Origin: Plantago ovata
Taxonomy: Eukaryota; Streptophyta; Magnoliopsida; Lamiales; Plantaginaceae
Direction of reading: 5' to 3'
Assembly: GCA_028274465.1 (NCBI GenBank)
Contig: CM051455.1
Coordinates: 89,176,871 to 89,240,870, forward strand
Length of the DNA stretch: 64,000 nucleotides
The notes beneath the pieces are model-generated. The model saw nothing but the letters and a program-made list of their open reading frames with translations, searched no databases and was not told where the DNA came from. Below, in pieces: positions 20,935 through 31,561 of this stretch (the first letter of the stretch is position 1; the number at the start of each line of letters is the position of its first letter). Made by a program: the position numbers and the translations under genes.

Positions 20935-20991
20935 AGTTGATCTTGATCCAGAATTTGGTTATAGTTGCAGCCAACATGATCTCGTTTGTAT

Positions 20992-21439
20992 ACTTAATTT
21001 CAAGTATTCTTTATTGTACTTTTATTCGACACCTTGTACATTGTAAAAATCGTTTATAATCATTTCAAAACTCCGATATTGATTAATAAAGAAGAACACT
21101 AATAAGAAAATATTAAGACAAGCTAACCATAAAAACATCGCATGGCAAAGCCTATAATACAACATCAATATGTAAACTTAAATTTGCAAAAGTACTGTCG
21201 TATGAATCATACTGACCTGTAAATCCGGCACGTGGGATTAACGTACAAATTAAATAAAAAAGTACAAGCAATGTAGTCGTACTTGTACAACCAAACCTTT
21301 TGAAATTAAGTATCAGAATTGTCATCTGATTGACCTGTTACTACGTTTAGATGTGGCGGGGATTCGGATGGAAGAAAGGGAAAGAAAAAGGCAACGAAGG
21401 AAGCTCTTTTGTCGCCCGTGTTCGTGTCCCTCCTGAGGC
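20992..21439. other. Unassigned sequence between LINE and PIF coding region
   Basis: About 450 bp, AT-rich, with no credible ORF. It may include the 5' end of the PIF/Harbinger element, but I could not identify a terminal inverted repeat with a 3-bp TWA duplication. Confidence 0.4.
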
Positions 21440-22095
21440 TTGGTCGAGGGAAAACACGATCACGATCACGTTTATAAAAATTCTTCACCATATGTGGGAA
21501 TGCGGATGATTGCTGGGAAAACATTCAAGCCTAAGACGTGGGTCGTTATTCATAGTGATATAGTTCTCGCAACAAATATGGATTGGGATAAGAAGAGACT
21601 TCAACAAAAACTAACTCGACTGAAGCACTCGTACCCAATATGGGTTGCGAGAAAGTTAGGAGAGGACGGGTGGTATCGCGATCCACATACCGGCAAGCTA
21701 ATGAAACCGAATGATATGTTTTTTGAGGTACGTGCATGGCCTTAAAGTTTCATAAAACTAAGCAACACAATATCCACGAAAGTAACGAATATACATTTAA
21801 TCATTCTAAAGACGTAAATTATTTCAGGATGGAACTGAGGAAGCTGCCGAAACCCTCAATCAAAACGATTTCCCAATGGCCTCTAAATTCGATCATAGGT
21901 GGGGGGGTGCGATGACGATGTAAATTATTCAACCGAAACTGGGAACCCTTGTCGTGAGTGGGAGGACGAACAAGTAGATGAGGAATAAGTTTACCTCGAC
22001 TCGTTGGACAAGGAGGACGCGAGGCTGTTGGAGCCGATGGGCTTTTACTTGAACAAGAGTTTGAGACAAAAACAAGTAGGAACACAAAACCAAAT
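21440..22095 (+). pseudogene. PIF ORF1: Myb/SANT-like DNA-binding protein, N-terminal exons
   Basis: Exon 1 ends at 21727 and carries the trihelix/SANT-like pattern: an aromatic KTW, then LQQKLTRLKHSYPIWVARKL, and a GW-Y-DP-TGK turn. Exon 2 (21828-22095) follows a 100-bp intron and is acidic (ETLNQNDFPMAS, EWEDEQVDEE), with a frameshift in a G-run near 21905 and a stop near 21990. In PIF/Harbinger elements ORF1 is a Myb-like protein that helps the transposase bind DNA and enter the nucleus. The real start codon is uncertain: the first 15 codons of the open frame do not look like the domain. Confidence 0.6.
21728..21827 (+). other. Probable intron of PIF ORF1
   Basis: GTACGT donor after GAG at 21728, AT-rich body, acceptor TTATTTCAG ending at 21827; 100 bp. 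A second donor, GTAAGT, follows at 22096. Confidence 0.6.
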
Positions 22096-22239
22096 GTAAG
22101 TATATATATCAATATATAACAAACAAATGAACTTACAAAGTAGAATTGATTCAATCACAAAGCCCTTCCTTGCGCACTATAAGAATGCAACGAACCATGT
22201 ACAGATTGCAACAACAGATGGACTTCCAACAACTCCTCA

Positions 22240-23190
22240 AAGGAGTAACAACAACAATAAATGGGGAGTAGAGTCGATAGTTGGACTATCTCTCCTTAGG
22301 ACAAATACTTTCCCCGCTCGTGTGGTGCTTACGGAATTTCGGCATTCTTTATCCCAGGATAAAACTACTCTAAGACGACTGAGGAGCACTCCAATAGTCG
22401 AATCTAGCGAACTTACTTTGAGTATGATAGAGTGCAAAGAGTAAGCAAATGAGAAGAAGTATCAAATGCCTTGGATGTGTGTTTGGGAATGAACCCCACT
22501 CCCATATTTATACTTCTCAAAAGCTTCAATGAAGAGGTATGAAATCCCATCAAAAGGTCACAATGAATGGTAGCAAACCATTCAACAAAATGCCAAAATG
22601 TGGGAAAAACCCGCAAGACATGTATGTTGGATAAAATCGCCAAAAGTCAAAACTTTTCACAAGTGTTGTGTTGGTCCAGTGGAATGGACACGCGCCTGTC
22701 AACGAACAGGTCTCAGGTTTGATTCCCAATAGGTGCAACTATTTGGTTTTGACGTTTTTTCCACCTTTTCTTGTTGGAAACCATTGTGAAAGGTCACAAA
22801 TTCACTAATTCAACTTGTTTAACTTGTAAATTAATTTTCTCATCGACTTTGAGTAATTAATTACAATTAAACACAAATGAATAACATTCCAACAGTGCAT
22901 TTTTCACAAATCTATGCAAACCTCATTTGCCTTTTGTCCATGAATTTTAGCACAGTGGTACCAACTGTATTTTAACGATCGACTTAATTCATTCATGTAT
23001 TGACCGATACACTATGTGCATTAATCACCTTTCACCCTACGGGATTTTGGTGATTTAACGCTTTAGTGACATCCATTTCAACAAACGGATAATGGAAAGC
23101 TTATTTCCAACACGTTGGGCCCATAAGACAAATACTTCAAATGAATTGAAAGGAATTGAAAGCTCAATCATTTCACTAAAATTCCCAACA
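22240..23190 (-). repeat. 3' LTR of Copia-3
   Basis: On the minus strand the PPT ATATGGGGAT is followed at 23190 by TGTTGGGAATTTTAG, a standard Copia LTR start. A TATA-like AGTATAAATATGGGAG lies near 22505. The LTR end is unclear because no partner LTR is in the window. A tRNA-like segment lies inside it (22671-22726, plus strand). Confidence 0.65.
22671..22726 (+). other. tRNA-like pol III box pair (possible SINE relic)
   Basis: TTGGTCCAGTGG (22671-22682) fits the A box, and GGTTTGATTCC (22716-22726) fits the B box with one mismatch. Between them CCTGT...ACAGG could form an anticodon stem. The acceptor stem does not close well, so I call it tRNA-like, not a tRNA gene. Confidence 0.35.
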
Positions 23191-23815
23191 ATCCCCATAT
23201 GAAAGGGGATTGATGCACATGCACTCTTTCGGCGAGAAGTGATAGCATCGGGGTCTATAGCTTTCCCTTTGAATCTCCCTTGTAAAATACCTTCGGATAT
23301 ACTTGCCACGCGGTGGGCCTGAGGCCTTGAACCGGTCGGCGTTTTGTGTATACCAAGACAAAGATAATTCACACTATCACAACCCTGTACTCGTTTCAGG
23401 TTCTTATGGTATGTCCGTTGTGGCCGTGGACAACTCCTGGTTTCTCAAAGTGCTTACATTTGAAGCGGCCCGTCTTCGCACTTAGATAGGTGAACTCCCA
23501 ATAAGGACATTCTGCCAATGCCCCACTTGACCCAAGGTGAGCTCAAGTTTGGGATTCATTAAGAGTTCATAAACTCATCCTTTACCCGTTCTGCAGGATA
23601 GCACTTAGTGTCTTACGCGGGAATGGGCTTTGGAGTTATAGTCACAAAGTGACATCATCCGAAGTGCTCTTACTCCTTAGTGTGTCAAGCACACTCTCGA
23701 AGCGTTAACTGAATCTGTACAGCTTAGTTTTCCACATTGAACCAAATTCTTGGGATCTCCAGTCAGTATGGTTGGGTTTCCATCGCACGATTCTTTTATG
23801 ATATGGGTTTTAACC
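23191..23815 (-). other. Untranslated 3' region of Copia-3
   Basis: About 620 bp between the RNase H stop and the PPT, without credible coding. It starts (minus strand) after the GMGLKPI phrase and ends in the PPT at about 23191-23200. Confidence 0.6.
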
Positions 23816-24338
23816 CCATTCCGCTAGACAAGCAGTATGTTTGATCTCCAGATAAGTCTTTTGTTAGCGGATCCGCAATGTTATCTTTTGATCTTACAAA
23901 ATCCAAAGAGATAACTCCCATGGAGATAAACTGCCTAATGGTCTTATGTCTACGACGCATGTGTCTAGACTTGCCATTATCGTGCTCTTCCTATAGCCGA
24001 TAAACTATCACAGTTTATCGTTATTGAAGGCACGGGTTTATCCCAACAAGGGATATCCTCCAACAAATCATGAAGCCACTCAGCTTCTTCCCCTGCTTTA
24101 TCCAAACCAATAAACTCAGATTCCATAGTCGACCTTGAAATGAGAGTTTGTTTGGAGGACTTCCAAGATACGCACCTCCACCAATGGTAAACACATACCC
24201 ACTAGTAGATTTGGTGTTCTTGCTATCAGATATCCAGTTAGCATCACTATAACCTTCCAACACAGCTGGATATCTTGAATAAAGCAAACCATAATTAAGT
24301 GTATGCTTTAGGTATCTTAATACCCTATCCAACGCCAC
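23815..24338 (-). pseudogene. Copia-3 RNase H, terminal part
   Basis: The frame at 24021-24338 starts with [17 protein letters not shown] and [19 protein letters not shown], the usual Copia RNase H start with the first Asp. After a frameshift, [17 protein letters not shown] (about 24080-24125) and, further left, KSRHMRRRHKTIRQFI and KDNIADPLTKDL are readable down to about 23820. Stops and frameshifts break it. Confidence 0.75.
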
Positions 24339-25638
24339 CTAATGGTTTTGGCCCGGATTTTGCGTAAACCTTGCAACCTTGTTAACCGGGTATGCCAAAT
24401 ACGGGCGTGTACAATTAGCAATGTACATAAGGCAGCCAATGATTTGCGCGTACCGTCCTTGTGCTATGGGTTGTCCAGAATTTTTGGCAATGCTTTTGCT
24501 TATATCCATCGGTGCTTTTAGCGGCGACCGATCAGAAGCATCAAATCTCTTCAAAACATCTTCAATGTAATGAGATTGCGTTAGTGCCAACACATCAGCA
24601 GTCTTAGAAATCTTAATTCCTAAGATCACATCAGCTATGCCCATATCTTCCATGTCAAACATCCCTTTCAACATGTTCTTGGTCTCCAAGATTAACTCGG
24701 GACTACTTGACATTATGAGCATATCATCAACATAGAGACAAATCATTACAAAGGACTTTGAATCCCCGTTCATGTATATGCACTTGTCACATTCATTTAT
24801 AGAGAAACCTTTTGATAGTAATGCATTATCAAATTTCTCATGCCATTGTTTTGGAGCTTGTTTTAGTCCATACAATGATTTCACAAGACGGTTGTTTGGA
24901 GGACTTCCAAGACACCGCACCTTCACCAATGGTAAACACTTACCCACTAGTAGATTTGGTGTTCTTGCTATCAGATATCCAGTTAGCATCACTATAACCT
25001 TCCAACAAACTTGGATATCTCGAATAATGCAAACCATAATTGAGTGTATGCTTTAGGTATCTTAATACGCTATCCAATGCCACCCAATGGTTTTGGCCCA
25101 GATTTTGCGTAAACCTTGCCAACTTGTTAACCGGGTATGCCAAATCCGGTCGTCTACAATTAGCAATGTACATAAGGCAGCCAATGATTTGCGCGTACCG
25201 TCCTTGTGCTATGGGTTGTCCAGAATTTTTGGCAATGCTTTTGCTTATATCCATCGGTGCTTTTAGCGGCGACCGATCAGAAGCATCAAATCTCTTCAAA
25301 ACATCTTCAATGTAATGAGATTGCGTTAGTGCCAACCCATCAGCAGTCTTAGAAATCTTAATTCCTAAGATCACATCAGCTATGCCCATATCTTTCATGT
25401 CAAACATCCCTTTCAACATGTTCTTGGTCTCCAAGATTAACTCGGGACTACGTCCCGTTATGAGCAAATCATCAACATAGAGACAAATCATTACAAAGGA
25501 CTCTGAATCCCCTTTCATGTATATGCACTTGTCACATTCATTTATAGAGAAACCTTTTGGTAATAATGCATTATCAAATTTCTCATGCCATTGTTTTGGA
25601 GCTTGTTTTAGTCCATACAATGATTTCACAAGATGGCA
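24151..25638 (-). repeat. Tandem duplication (period 744 bp) of the Copia-3 RT/RNase H region
   Basis: TTTGGAGGACTTCC starts both units (24151 and 24895), and both end in CAATGATTTCACAAGA. The copies differ by scattered substitutions (for example YVDDMLIMSSS versus YVDDLLITGRS) and small indels. The result is an element with two RT palm boxes in a row, which cannot make a normal enzyme. Confidence 0.9.
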
Positions 25639-25950
25639 AACCTTGCCTTCTTTCCTAGGAACTGAGTAGCCCTCAGGTTGTTCCATGTAAATTTCCTCTT
25701 CAAATCATTATTTAGGAAGGCTGTCTTCACATCCATTTGGTGTATCTCAAAACCATGCAAGGGTGCTATGGCAATGAATACTTTTATGGATGTTATTCGC
25801 GACATGGGTGCGTACGTGTCAAAGTAATCTAGGCCTTCCTTTTGTCGATAGCCTTTCACTACCAATCTGGCCTTGTACTTGTCAATAGTTCCATCCGCTT
25901 TCATCTTGTGTTTAAGTATCCACTTGCAACCTAGTGTCTTGATTCTCGGT
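24339..25950 (-). pseudogene. Copia-3 reverse transcriptase (palm duplicated)
   Basis: From the right: YKARLVVKGYRQKEGLDYFDTYAP and IHQMDVKTAFLNNDL with the first catalytic Asp (25626-25904); a frameshift; then EQPEGYSVP, LVKSLYGLKQAPKQWHEKFD and the YVDD catalytic pair in CLYVDDLLITG (24940-25686). The downstream ORF 24339-25037 repeats the same stretch from LVKSLYGLKQAPKQWH with a second YVDD. Unit 1 runs into unit 2 through a short junction peptide. RT would convert element RNA to cDNA in the virus-like particle; this copy cannot. Confidence 0.85.
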
Positions 25951-25956
25951 GGTAGA

Positions 25957-26622
25957 TCAACTAGTTGCCAAGTGATTTTGTAGGATGGATCCTATTTCAC
26001 TTTCGACTGCTTCCTTCCAAAGAGGAGCCTCTGGACTAGACAATGCTCCGTTGATTGTTCTTGGGTCATTTTCTACCAAAAAAGAGGTTAGAAAATCTGG
26101 ACCAAATTCTTTTGGCTTCTTCGCACGTTTGGTACGTCGAGGTTCAGTGTCATGAGTCTCTTTATTCTCTTGCATTGAATTCCTCTTACGTTTCTTCCCA
26201 CTATTTTCAACATCATGAGCCTTGGGTATCTCTTGTATTGAAATTCCAAGGAAACCACTAGATTCAAGATCATGAGCCTTGGTTATCTCTTGACTTGAAC
26301 TAGATACCGTACTTGAAGTCCCCACATTTGATCCACTTTCATCATTTCGTACAGAATTACGATTCTCACCAAGGTTACTCATTTGACTCTTAATAAAAGC
26401 CAAATCCTTCTTTTCCTTCCTAGGAAATGTATCTTCAAAGAATTTTGCATTCCTTGACTCAATGATTGTCCCCACATGTATGTCGCTTATTTCAGATCGA
26501 TGAACTAAGAAGCGATATGCACTACTATTATTTGCATATCCAACGAAGATGCAATCTACAGTTTTTGGGCCAATCTTCACTTGTTTAGGTTTAGGTATTT
26601 CTACCTTTGCCAAACATCCCAC
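25957..26622 (-). pseudogene. Copia-3 integrase C-terminus and linker to RT
   Basis: Starts with the Copia integrase tail signature (PKQVKIGPKTVDCIFVGYA with the cysteine-aromatic-glycine turn), then a long Ser/Lys/Glu-rich linker with a direct repeat (an SxQEIxKAHDxE unit occurring twice), a TKRAKKPKEFGPDF box, and the start of RT (SSPEAPLWKEAVESEI). The frame breaks near 25957. Confidence 0.75.
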
Positions 26623-27462
26623 ACTTTAAAGTATTTCAAAGTTGGAGGTTTACCTTTCCATAATTCATATGGAGTTTTGTCATGATTCTTGCGATGTATT
26701 CTATTCAGAATTTTATTGGCTGTTAGAATAGCCTCTCCCCACAAATTTTGGGGTAAACTAGAAGCCAATAGCATCGCATTCATCATCTCCTTCAATGTTC
26801 GGTTCTTGCGTGCAGCAATACCATTTGATTGAGGAGAAATATGGGGCAGTAGTTTGATGTATAATACCATGTTGAGAGCAAAACTCATCAAATGGTGCTC
26901 CATACTCCCCACCTCTATCGCTACGAATCACCTTAATTCGTAAACTGAGTTGGTTCTCAACCTCAGTTTTAAAGTGCTTGAACGCATTCAAGGCTTCATC
27001 TTTGCTACGAAGCAAGTATACATAAAAATACCTTGTACTATCATCAATGAACGTCACAAAGTATTTCTTACCACCTCTAGTCTGAATGAACTTCAAATCA
27101 CATAGGTCACTATGGATTAGTTCTAGAGGTTTGGTACTTCTTTCCACTGAATGGAAAGGTAACCTTGTTAACTTTGCTTCTACACACACCTCACATTTGT
27201 GTTGAGGTTCCATATCAATAGAAGGCAATGTTTTAGTCTTTACAAGTTTCTTGAGAGACTTGTAGTTAACATGTCCAAGTCTATTATGCCACAAGTTGGA
27301 AGATTCGACCAAGTAAGAAGAAGAAGAGACAAGTTTCTCTTTTCCAACTTCGTGAGCAATAGACTTCATAGAAGCATTATGCGCAAAAGAGTTTACCTCT
27401 GTTTGATACTTATGCTTACTTAATTGAGCTTTCATTTGGAATGACAGCTCAAGACCCTCCAC
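26601..27462 (-). pseudogene. Copia-3 GAG-pre-integrase and integrase core
   Basis: The pre-integrase zinc finger is visible as [14 protein letters not shown] and CEVCVEAK (His-His-Cys-Cys). The integrase core shows HSDLC and RSDRGGEY with the two catalytic Asp residues, and after a frameshift [15 protein letters not shown]. In Copia elements that last box reads GVAERKN or similar, with the catalytic Glu; here Ala stands in its place, so even before other decay the integrase was inactive. Coding upstream (27463-27500) loses the frame where PIF sequence begins. Confidence 0.85.
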
Positions 27463-27499
27463 TTGTAACCATTGTTCAAACTCAACAAAGTATTTGTCT

Positions 27500-27822
27500 T
27501 AAGAGAGAGGCAACATTACCGCGACAGTACAAGGAAGAGATATAAGGGAAGGGGTAGCAACGCAACTCATAGTGGCAACAGCGCTTCGTCGGTTGACTTT
27601 GCTGGATATGGCAACCTAGCGACTGATGTGCAGAACGACCGCCAAGAAGCGCGAAAGATTCACGAGCTCGTTTTGCAAGATACTGCGAGGCTATTCCTGC
27701 AAATGCAGAATGATATTCGCCGATACTTTGCCGGTAACTCCCTCCTTATGCGAAGTGTTCACGAAGTGAGGATTTGGTTGCAATACAACGACAACTTGAA
27801 GCTGTTGTGGTACCGATCCTAG
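27500..27822 (+). pseudogene. PIF ORF1: C-terminal part
   Basis: About 105 codons with Gly/Ser-rich start, then an amphipathic helix (NDRQEARKIHELVLQDTARLF is part of it) and a C-terminus ending VRIWLQYNDNLKLLW. The same ending style (ELWLSYDDDIKV) closes the Myb-like ORF at 46565-46783. It continues the ORF1 interrupted by Copia-3. Confidence 0.5.
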
Positions 27823-28070
27823 AAACCACCCGCGAACTGAATATAATAACTCGTAACGTACTCTGTTGGATATGTTGTGTAATGTATCGTATCCATGTCT
27901 TTAGGTGACCAATAATGTGTAATGTAGTAAGAAGACATCAATAAGATTTAACACTTTTAAAATATGTGTATGCATTAAAAATTATATTACATTACATGTA
28001 CCCCGTACTTGTGTCATACATGCACCGAAGTAAAATACCTTCAATTTCTAACTTCAACTTTTGAACAGAA

Positions 28071-28848
28071 ATGGATCCTTTCCTAAACCACGAGTATCAA
28101 GATTCTCAAAATCCAAATGATGCATATGACATGTTACAAGATTTTCGAAACCTCATTGTAGAAGATAGCCAGTATCGTTTGCAACAGTACTATGGCGAGG
28201 GGACATCTAGTGCTCGTGGAGCATCGTATGGTTACTCAGGGGGTCAAGTTCCTTATCCGTAGGGGGTTATGGGTACCACAGCGAACAAGTAAACACTAAC
28301 AACCAAGGCTTGGTATACGACCCAATGTTAAATGCTGGTGAAGATTCCAATGATGAATGGAATCAGCTCGTTCAGGAGGCGGAGGAATTTGAGTTGAACG
28401 AGAGAACCATCTATCAGTTCGAGGACGTGATTAACGAAGTAGACCGGTTCGAAGCAGAGGCCGATCCTCTTGATTTTACTGAATTCGCCCCACGAGACCT
28501 CGGTGTCGCTAGAGAACCACGCAACCCACCTACGCAGCAAAAACAGGAACCAACGATAATTGTTCACTTATTCGATGATGAGGATGAGTTAGGGGGGGGG
28601 ATGTTGCCGACTTATTAAATAATTTCTTCAATAGCGTCATATGGTTCATGATTAGCCGCAGGCCACCTCCATTACGATACCGCAGTGACCCTGGTTCGTG
28701 GCATAATTCATTACCACCGAGGGACGTTGGGTCCATGAATTGCTGAACAGGCATCCAACCACTTTCTATTGGCAACTGCGGATGAAGAAGAAACTTTTCA
28801 TCGAGCTACATACTGTTTTAGTAACAAGGGGTGGTCTACAAGAAGTTG
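28071..28848 (+). pseudogene. PIF/Harbinger transposase, N-terminal region
   Basis: An ATG at 28071 begins an acidic, Asn/Gln/Tyr-rich stretch (28071-28262) that continues after a TAG in another frame (28310-28618, with FELNERTIYQFEDVINEVD). From about 28640 coding resembles the start of PIF transposases: PPPLRYRSDPGSWHNSLPPR, then NRHPTTFYWQLRMKK and a VTRGGLQ phrase just before the TIR element insertion. The R-M-x-K and L-x-x-R-G-G-L pattern is the usual helix-turn-helix lead-in. Broken by stops at 28260, 28616-28618 and 28742. Confidence 0.6.
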
Positions 28849-28855
28849 TGCTTTA

Positions 28856-29318
28856 AAACCCGCCCGGTTAAACCGGTCTCGGAAGCTTTTACGGGACGGG
28901 GGAGAAATTTTGGGAAAATCTCAAAACCCGGGGGTTTTCCGAGATTTTGCCGGGTTAACCCGGGTAAATCCAAAAAATTAAAAATAAAATAAAATAATAT
29001 TGTAGTTTCAATTTTGTTTGAATTTTTGTTATTTGTCTAGACTATTAAAGTTTGTTTATTTGAATTGTTGTGATCTTATGCATTGGAATTTATTGTTTAT
29101 GAGTTATGACTTTTTTTAATGCATTATAAATATTTTTTGAAGATAAATATGTGAGATAATTTTTTTAAAGAGTATATTGCATTTATTTGTAATTTAAACA
29201 TGATTATATATAATTTTATGTATTTAATTATTTATGATGTCATCTGGGTCAACCTTCCGAGTTGACCCGGGTTAACCCGTCCGAGATTTGTTTCCGGTTA
29301 AACCCCGGGTCCGGGTTT
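28856..29318. mobile_element. GC-rich terminal-inverted-repeat element (MITE-like) in the transposase
   Basis: Left end AAACCCGCCCGGTTAAACCGG and right end, inverted, AAACCCGGACCCGGGGTTTA, with further GTTAACCCGG blocks inside both ends. The 463-bp body is very AT-rich and has no ORF. It interrupts the transposase reading, which resumes right after it. I see no clear target duplication, so family is unassigned (hAT- or Mutator-type MITEs are possible). Confidence 0.6.
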
Positions 29319-30125
29319 CAGAACATAGGCAAGAAGGGAATACATCAACGGTGTCAACCATGGAGTCGCTGGCTATATTCTTGAGGGTCGTTGCACGAGG
29401 TGCAAAGTCTAGAGATTTGCAAAACCGGTTCCAACACTCAACTGAGACTATTTCCAGACACTTCAACAACGTGTTTGAATCTTTGTTTGCCATCGCTCCG
29501 TTGTTGATCAGGCCACCTGATTTTGTGAACCACCCTCCGAAGTTAAAGGGTGACAGTACCTTCAACCCTTATTTAGTAACTTTGTTTCCTTTAGAAATTC
29601 CGTACGGATGTGTAGGGGCTATTGACGGGACACCTGTTAATGCCTATGTCCGCACCTATTTGAAAGAGCGGTATCGTAACAAGCAAGGAACTATTTCCCA
29701 GAATTAAATGTGCTAGTCGCGTTTGACTTTGATGGCGGAATTACTTATGTCCTTTCCCGATATGAAGGTTCTGCTCATGACGCGGCGGTTCTAGACTACG
29801 CAATAGCTCACGTTCCCAACTTCCCTGATCCACTGAAATCATCACTACCGGGTAGATTCAGGCTACGCAAGCAAGCCGTAGTACTTAGCTCCGTCTAGGA
29901 ACACTATGTACCACATCCCAGACTACGAGCGACACTTTCTGGACGGCCCTAAGGATTGGAGTACTTCAACAAGCAACACACAAGGATCCGTAATGTGATA
30001 GAACGGGTTATCGGACAACTTAAAGTGCGATTCCCCATTTTCACAAGTCGCATGTACTACCTACGGCTACACTCGTAGGGCTCAGGCAAAATTGGTAACG
30101 GCATGTTGCACAATTCATAATTTCA
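29319..30125 (+). pseudogene. PIF/Harbinger transposase, DDE catalytic core
   Basis: After a helix region (VSTMESLAIFL, LQNRFQHSTETISRHFNNVF) all three catalytic residues are visible: Asp in VGAIDGTPV (codon 29624-29626), Asp in YEGSAHDAAVL (29779-29781) and Glu in RNVIERVIGQLKVRF (30001-30003). These match the PIF/Harbinger DDE pattern. There is a frameshift near 29705 and another near 29898, so it is a pseudogene although the catalytic triad codons remain. The reading continues across Athila-B at CCTIHNFIK (30126 side) into 38286. Confidence 0.85.
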
Positions 30126-30130
30126 TTAAG
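30126..30130 (+). repeat. Target duplication TTAAG of Athila-B (left copy)
   Basis: TTAAG stands directly before the 5' LTR and again at 38286-38290 directly after the 3' LTR. In the PIF transposase the two copies encode the same residues, which proves the insertion point. Confidence 0.95.
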
Positions 30131-31396
30131 TGATGAATGTGTATTTTACACTTTCATTCGAGTCTTTTTCACCTAATTTAGCTATCCTCTATGTTAATTT
30201 AGCTATATTTTAGTACATTTTATTAGAATAGTGTCACGTTTCCCGTTAGATTTTATTTTACAGGTTTTGGTTGAAATTCGGAGAATTACGGGCATTTATA
30301 TTGAAGTCTACAAGGAATTGGTGTTCCAGAAGCATATTTGAAGTATCTGAAGGTTTCCGGATAGGATTTGGAGTCTAGGGGCCGAATCTGGAGGTTAGAA
30401 GGCCATTAGAAGTCTGAAACCGAGTCCGAAAAGGTGAAGAAATCCAAATCCGCGTCGAAAAACACGGAAATTCCGCGAAATACTGGGGGGCGAACCGCCC
30501 CATGTCTCGGGCGAACCGCCCCAGAGATATTTCGGGCCTATATATAGTTGCGAGTTTTCTCTCCGAAAATCATATCTTTCCAAGCCTACTTTCTCACCTC
30601 TCTCTATAGTTTTAGGTAGGAACTTCCCGGGGCCTGTCCTGGGAGTTCCATATCTTAGGTGATACTTTTTCATAGTAGATTGGAGCGCGTAGGATCGCAA
30701 TCATCCGGAGATTGACAACCTTCAGTAACTTTGTATCTTACAACTTTTATCTACTTATTTTATATTCTTTCAATATGTTTTCTTCTATGATTGCTATTGA
30801 TTGCATGCACATTATGAGTAGCTAAATTTATCGTTGGTGGTAGTATGTGAATTCTTAGCGAGGGAAGATAATCATGCTAATGGCTATATCGCGCATTATA
30901 CTCCGTGTCATTGCTTTATTTCGTTGATGAGTTGAACACCAAAATTCTTGTATGTTGTATTGATCATTATGCACACTAGGACACTTGTCGGCCAATCAGA
31001 CCAAATTATCTTCGTACTGTTGAATGATTACGGAACACAATAGGACGTTAGTTGTTGACAGGTCAGACCCATATTATCTTCGTAGTGCACAATACTTACA
31101 ACAGGACCCAAGATTCATTCAAAGATCTCTATGCAAGACCGAGGAATTTATGCATGATTATCGACCCATTATGTTAAGAAGGACCATACTATCACCAACC
31201 TCCATTATCTGCTTGAAAACCCCCTATTGCTTTCTATCTGCTGTTTTATATTCTTTTGATTAAATAGATAAAGCTAGTTATAGTCCTCAGAGAACGACAC
31301 TCGAGTCATTCTACTGCTACACTACGGTTTTCGTTGTAGTTGTGGATTGCCTTTGGCTATTACAAATTTATTTGTCTGAATCTGACACGTTCATCA
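30131..31396 (+). repeat. 5' LTR of Athila-B
   Basis: Starts TGATGAATGTG, ends CGTTCATCA at 31396. It has two GC hairpins and a TATA box in the first third and a CTTCGTAGTG-rich, TTGTAGTTGTGGATTGCC end region. 1266 bp, one 20-bp hairpin segment longer than the 3' LTR. Confidence 0.95.
30487..30547 (+). promoter_or_regulatory. GC hairpins and TATA box of the Athila-B 5' LTR
   Basis: GGGGCGAACCGCCCC at 30487-30501 and CGGGCGAACCGCCCC at 30508-30522 lie 16-50 bp before CCTATATATAG (30537-30547). The 3' LTR retains one copy. The fixed place just upstream of TATA suggests a promoter element. Confidence 0.7.
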
Positions 31397-31399
31397 AAT

Positions 31400-31417
31400 T
31401 GGCGCCGTTGCCGGGGA
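31400..31417 (+). other. Primer binding site, tRNA-Asp
   Basis: TGGCGCCGTTGCCGGGGA, three bases after the LTR, is complementary to the 3' end of plant tRNA-Asp(GTC). This site is characteristic of Athila elements. Confidence 0.93.
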
Positions 31418-31561
31418 CTATACTCCTTTTTTCTGTTTAATTTGTTTTTATTTACAGCTTTAAATTCCTAATTCTTTTAGTTTTAGTTTTCCTTTTTAAT
31501 TTCTCTCTCTGCTTTCCTAGTTTGTTTCTAATCACCTCTTCTAGTCTGTCACATATAGTGT

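Larger units (their letters stand above)
17601..20978 (-). mobile_element. 5'-truncated L1-type LINE, minus strand
   Basis: Flanked by a perfect 13-bp target duplication, ATCTCGTTTGTAT, at 17588-17600 and 20979-20991. On the minus strand it encodes reverse transcriptase, zf-RVT-like and RNase H regions and ends in a short A tail (T-run 17607-17613). ORF1 and the endonuclease are missing, so reverse transcription stopped early, which is the usual LINE 5' truncation. The ORF has several stops and frameshifts, so it is inactive. Confidence 0.93.
22240..27500 (-). mobile_element. Copia-3: Ty1-copia element, minus strand, 5'-truncated
   Basis: From right to left it encodes GAG-pre-integrase, integrase, RT and RNase H, then an untranslated region, PPT and 3' LTR. 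The gag and 5' LTR are missing: at about 27500 coding passes straight into PIF ORF1, so a deletion removed the 5' part. The LTR-side junction (about 22215-22260) is not resolved. The element also has an internal 744-bp tandem duplication of its RT/RNase H region. Lineage within Copia is not assigned. Confidence 0.85.

Noticed and set aside
22671..22738. A functional tRNA gene
   Set aside because: Acceptor and T stems do not close; only the box pair is convincing.
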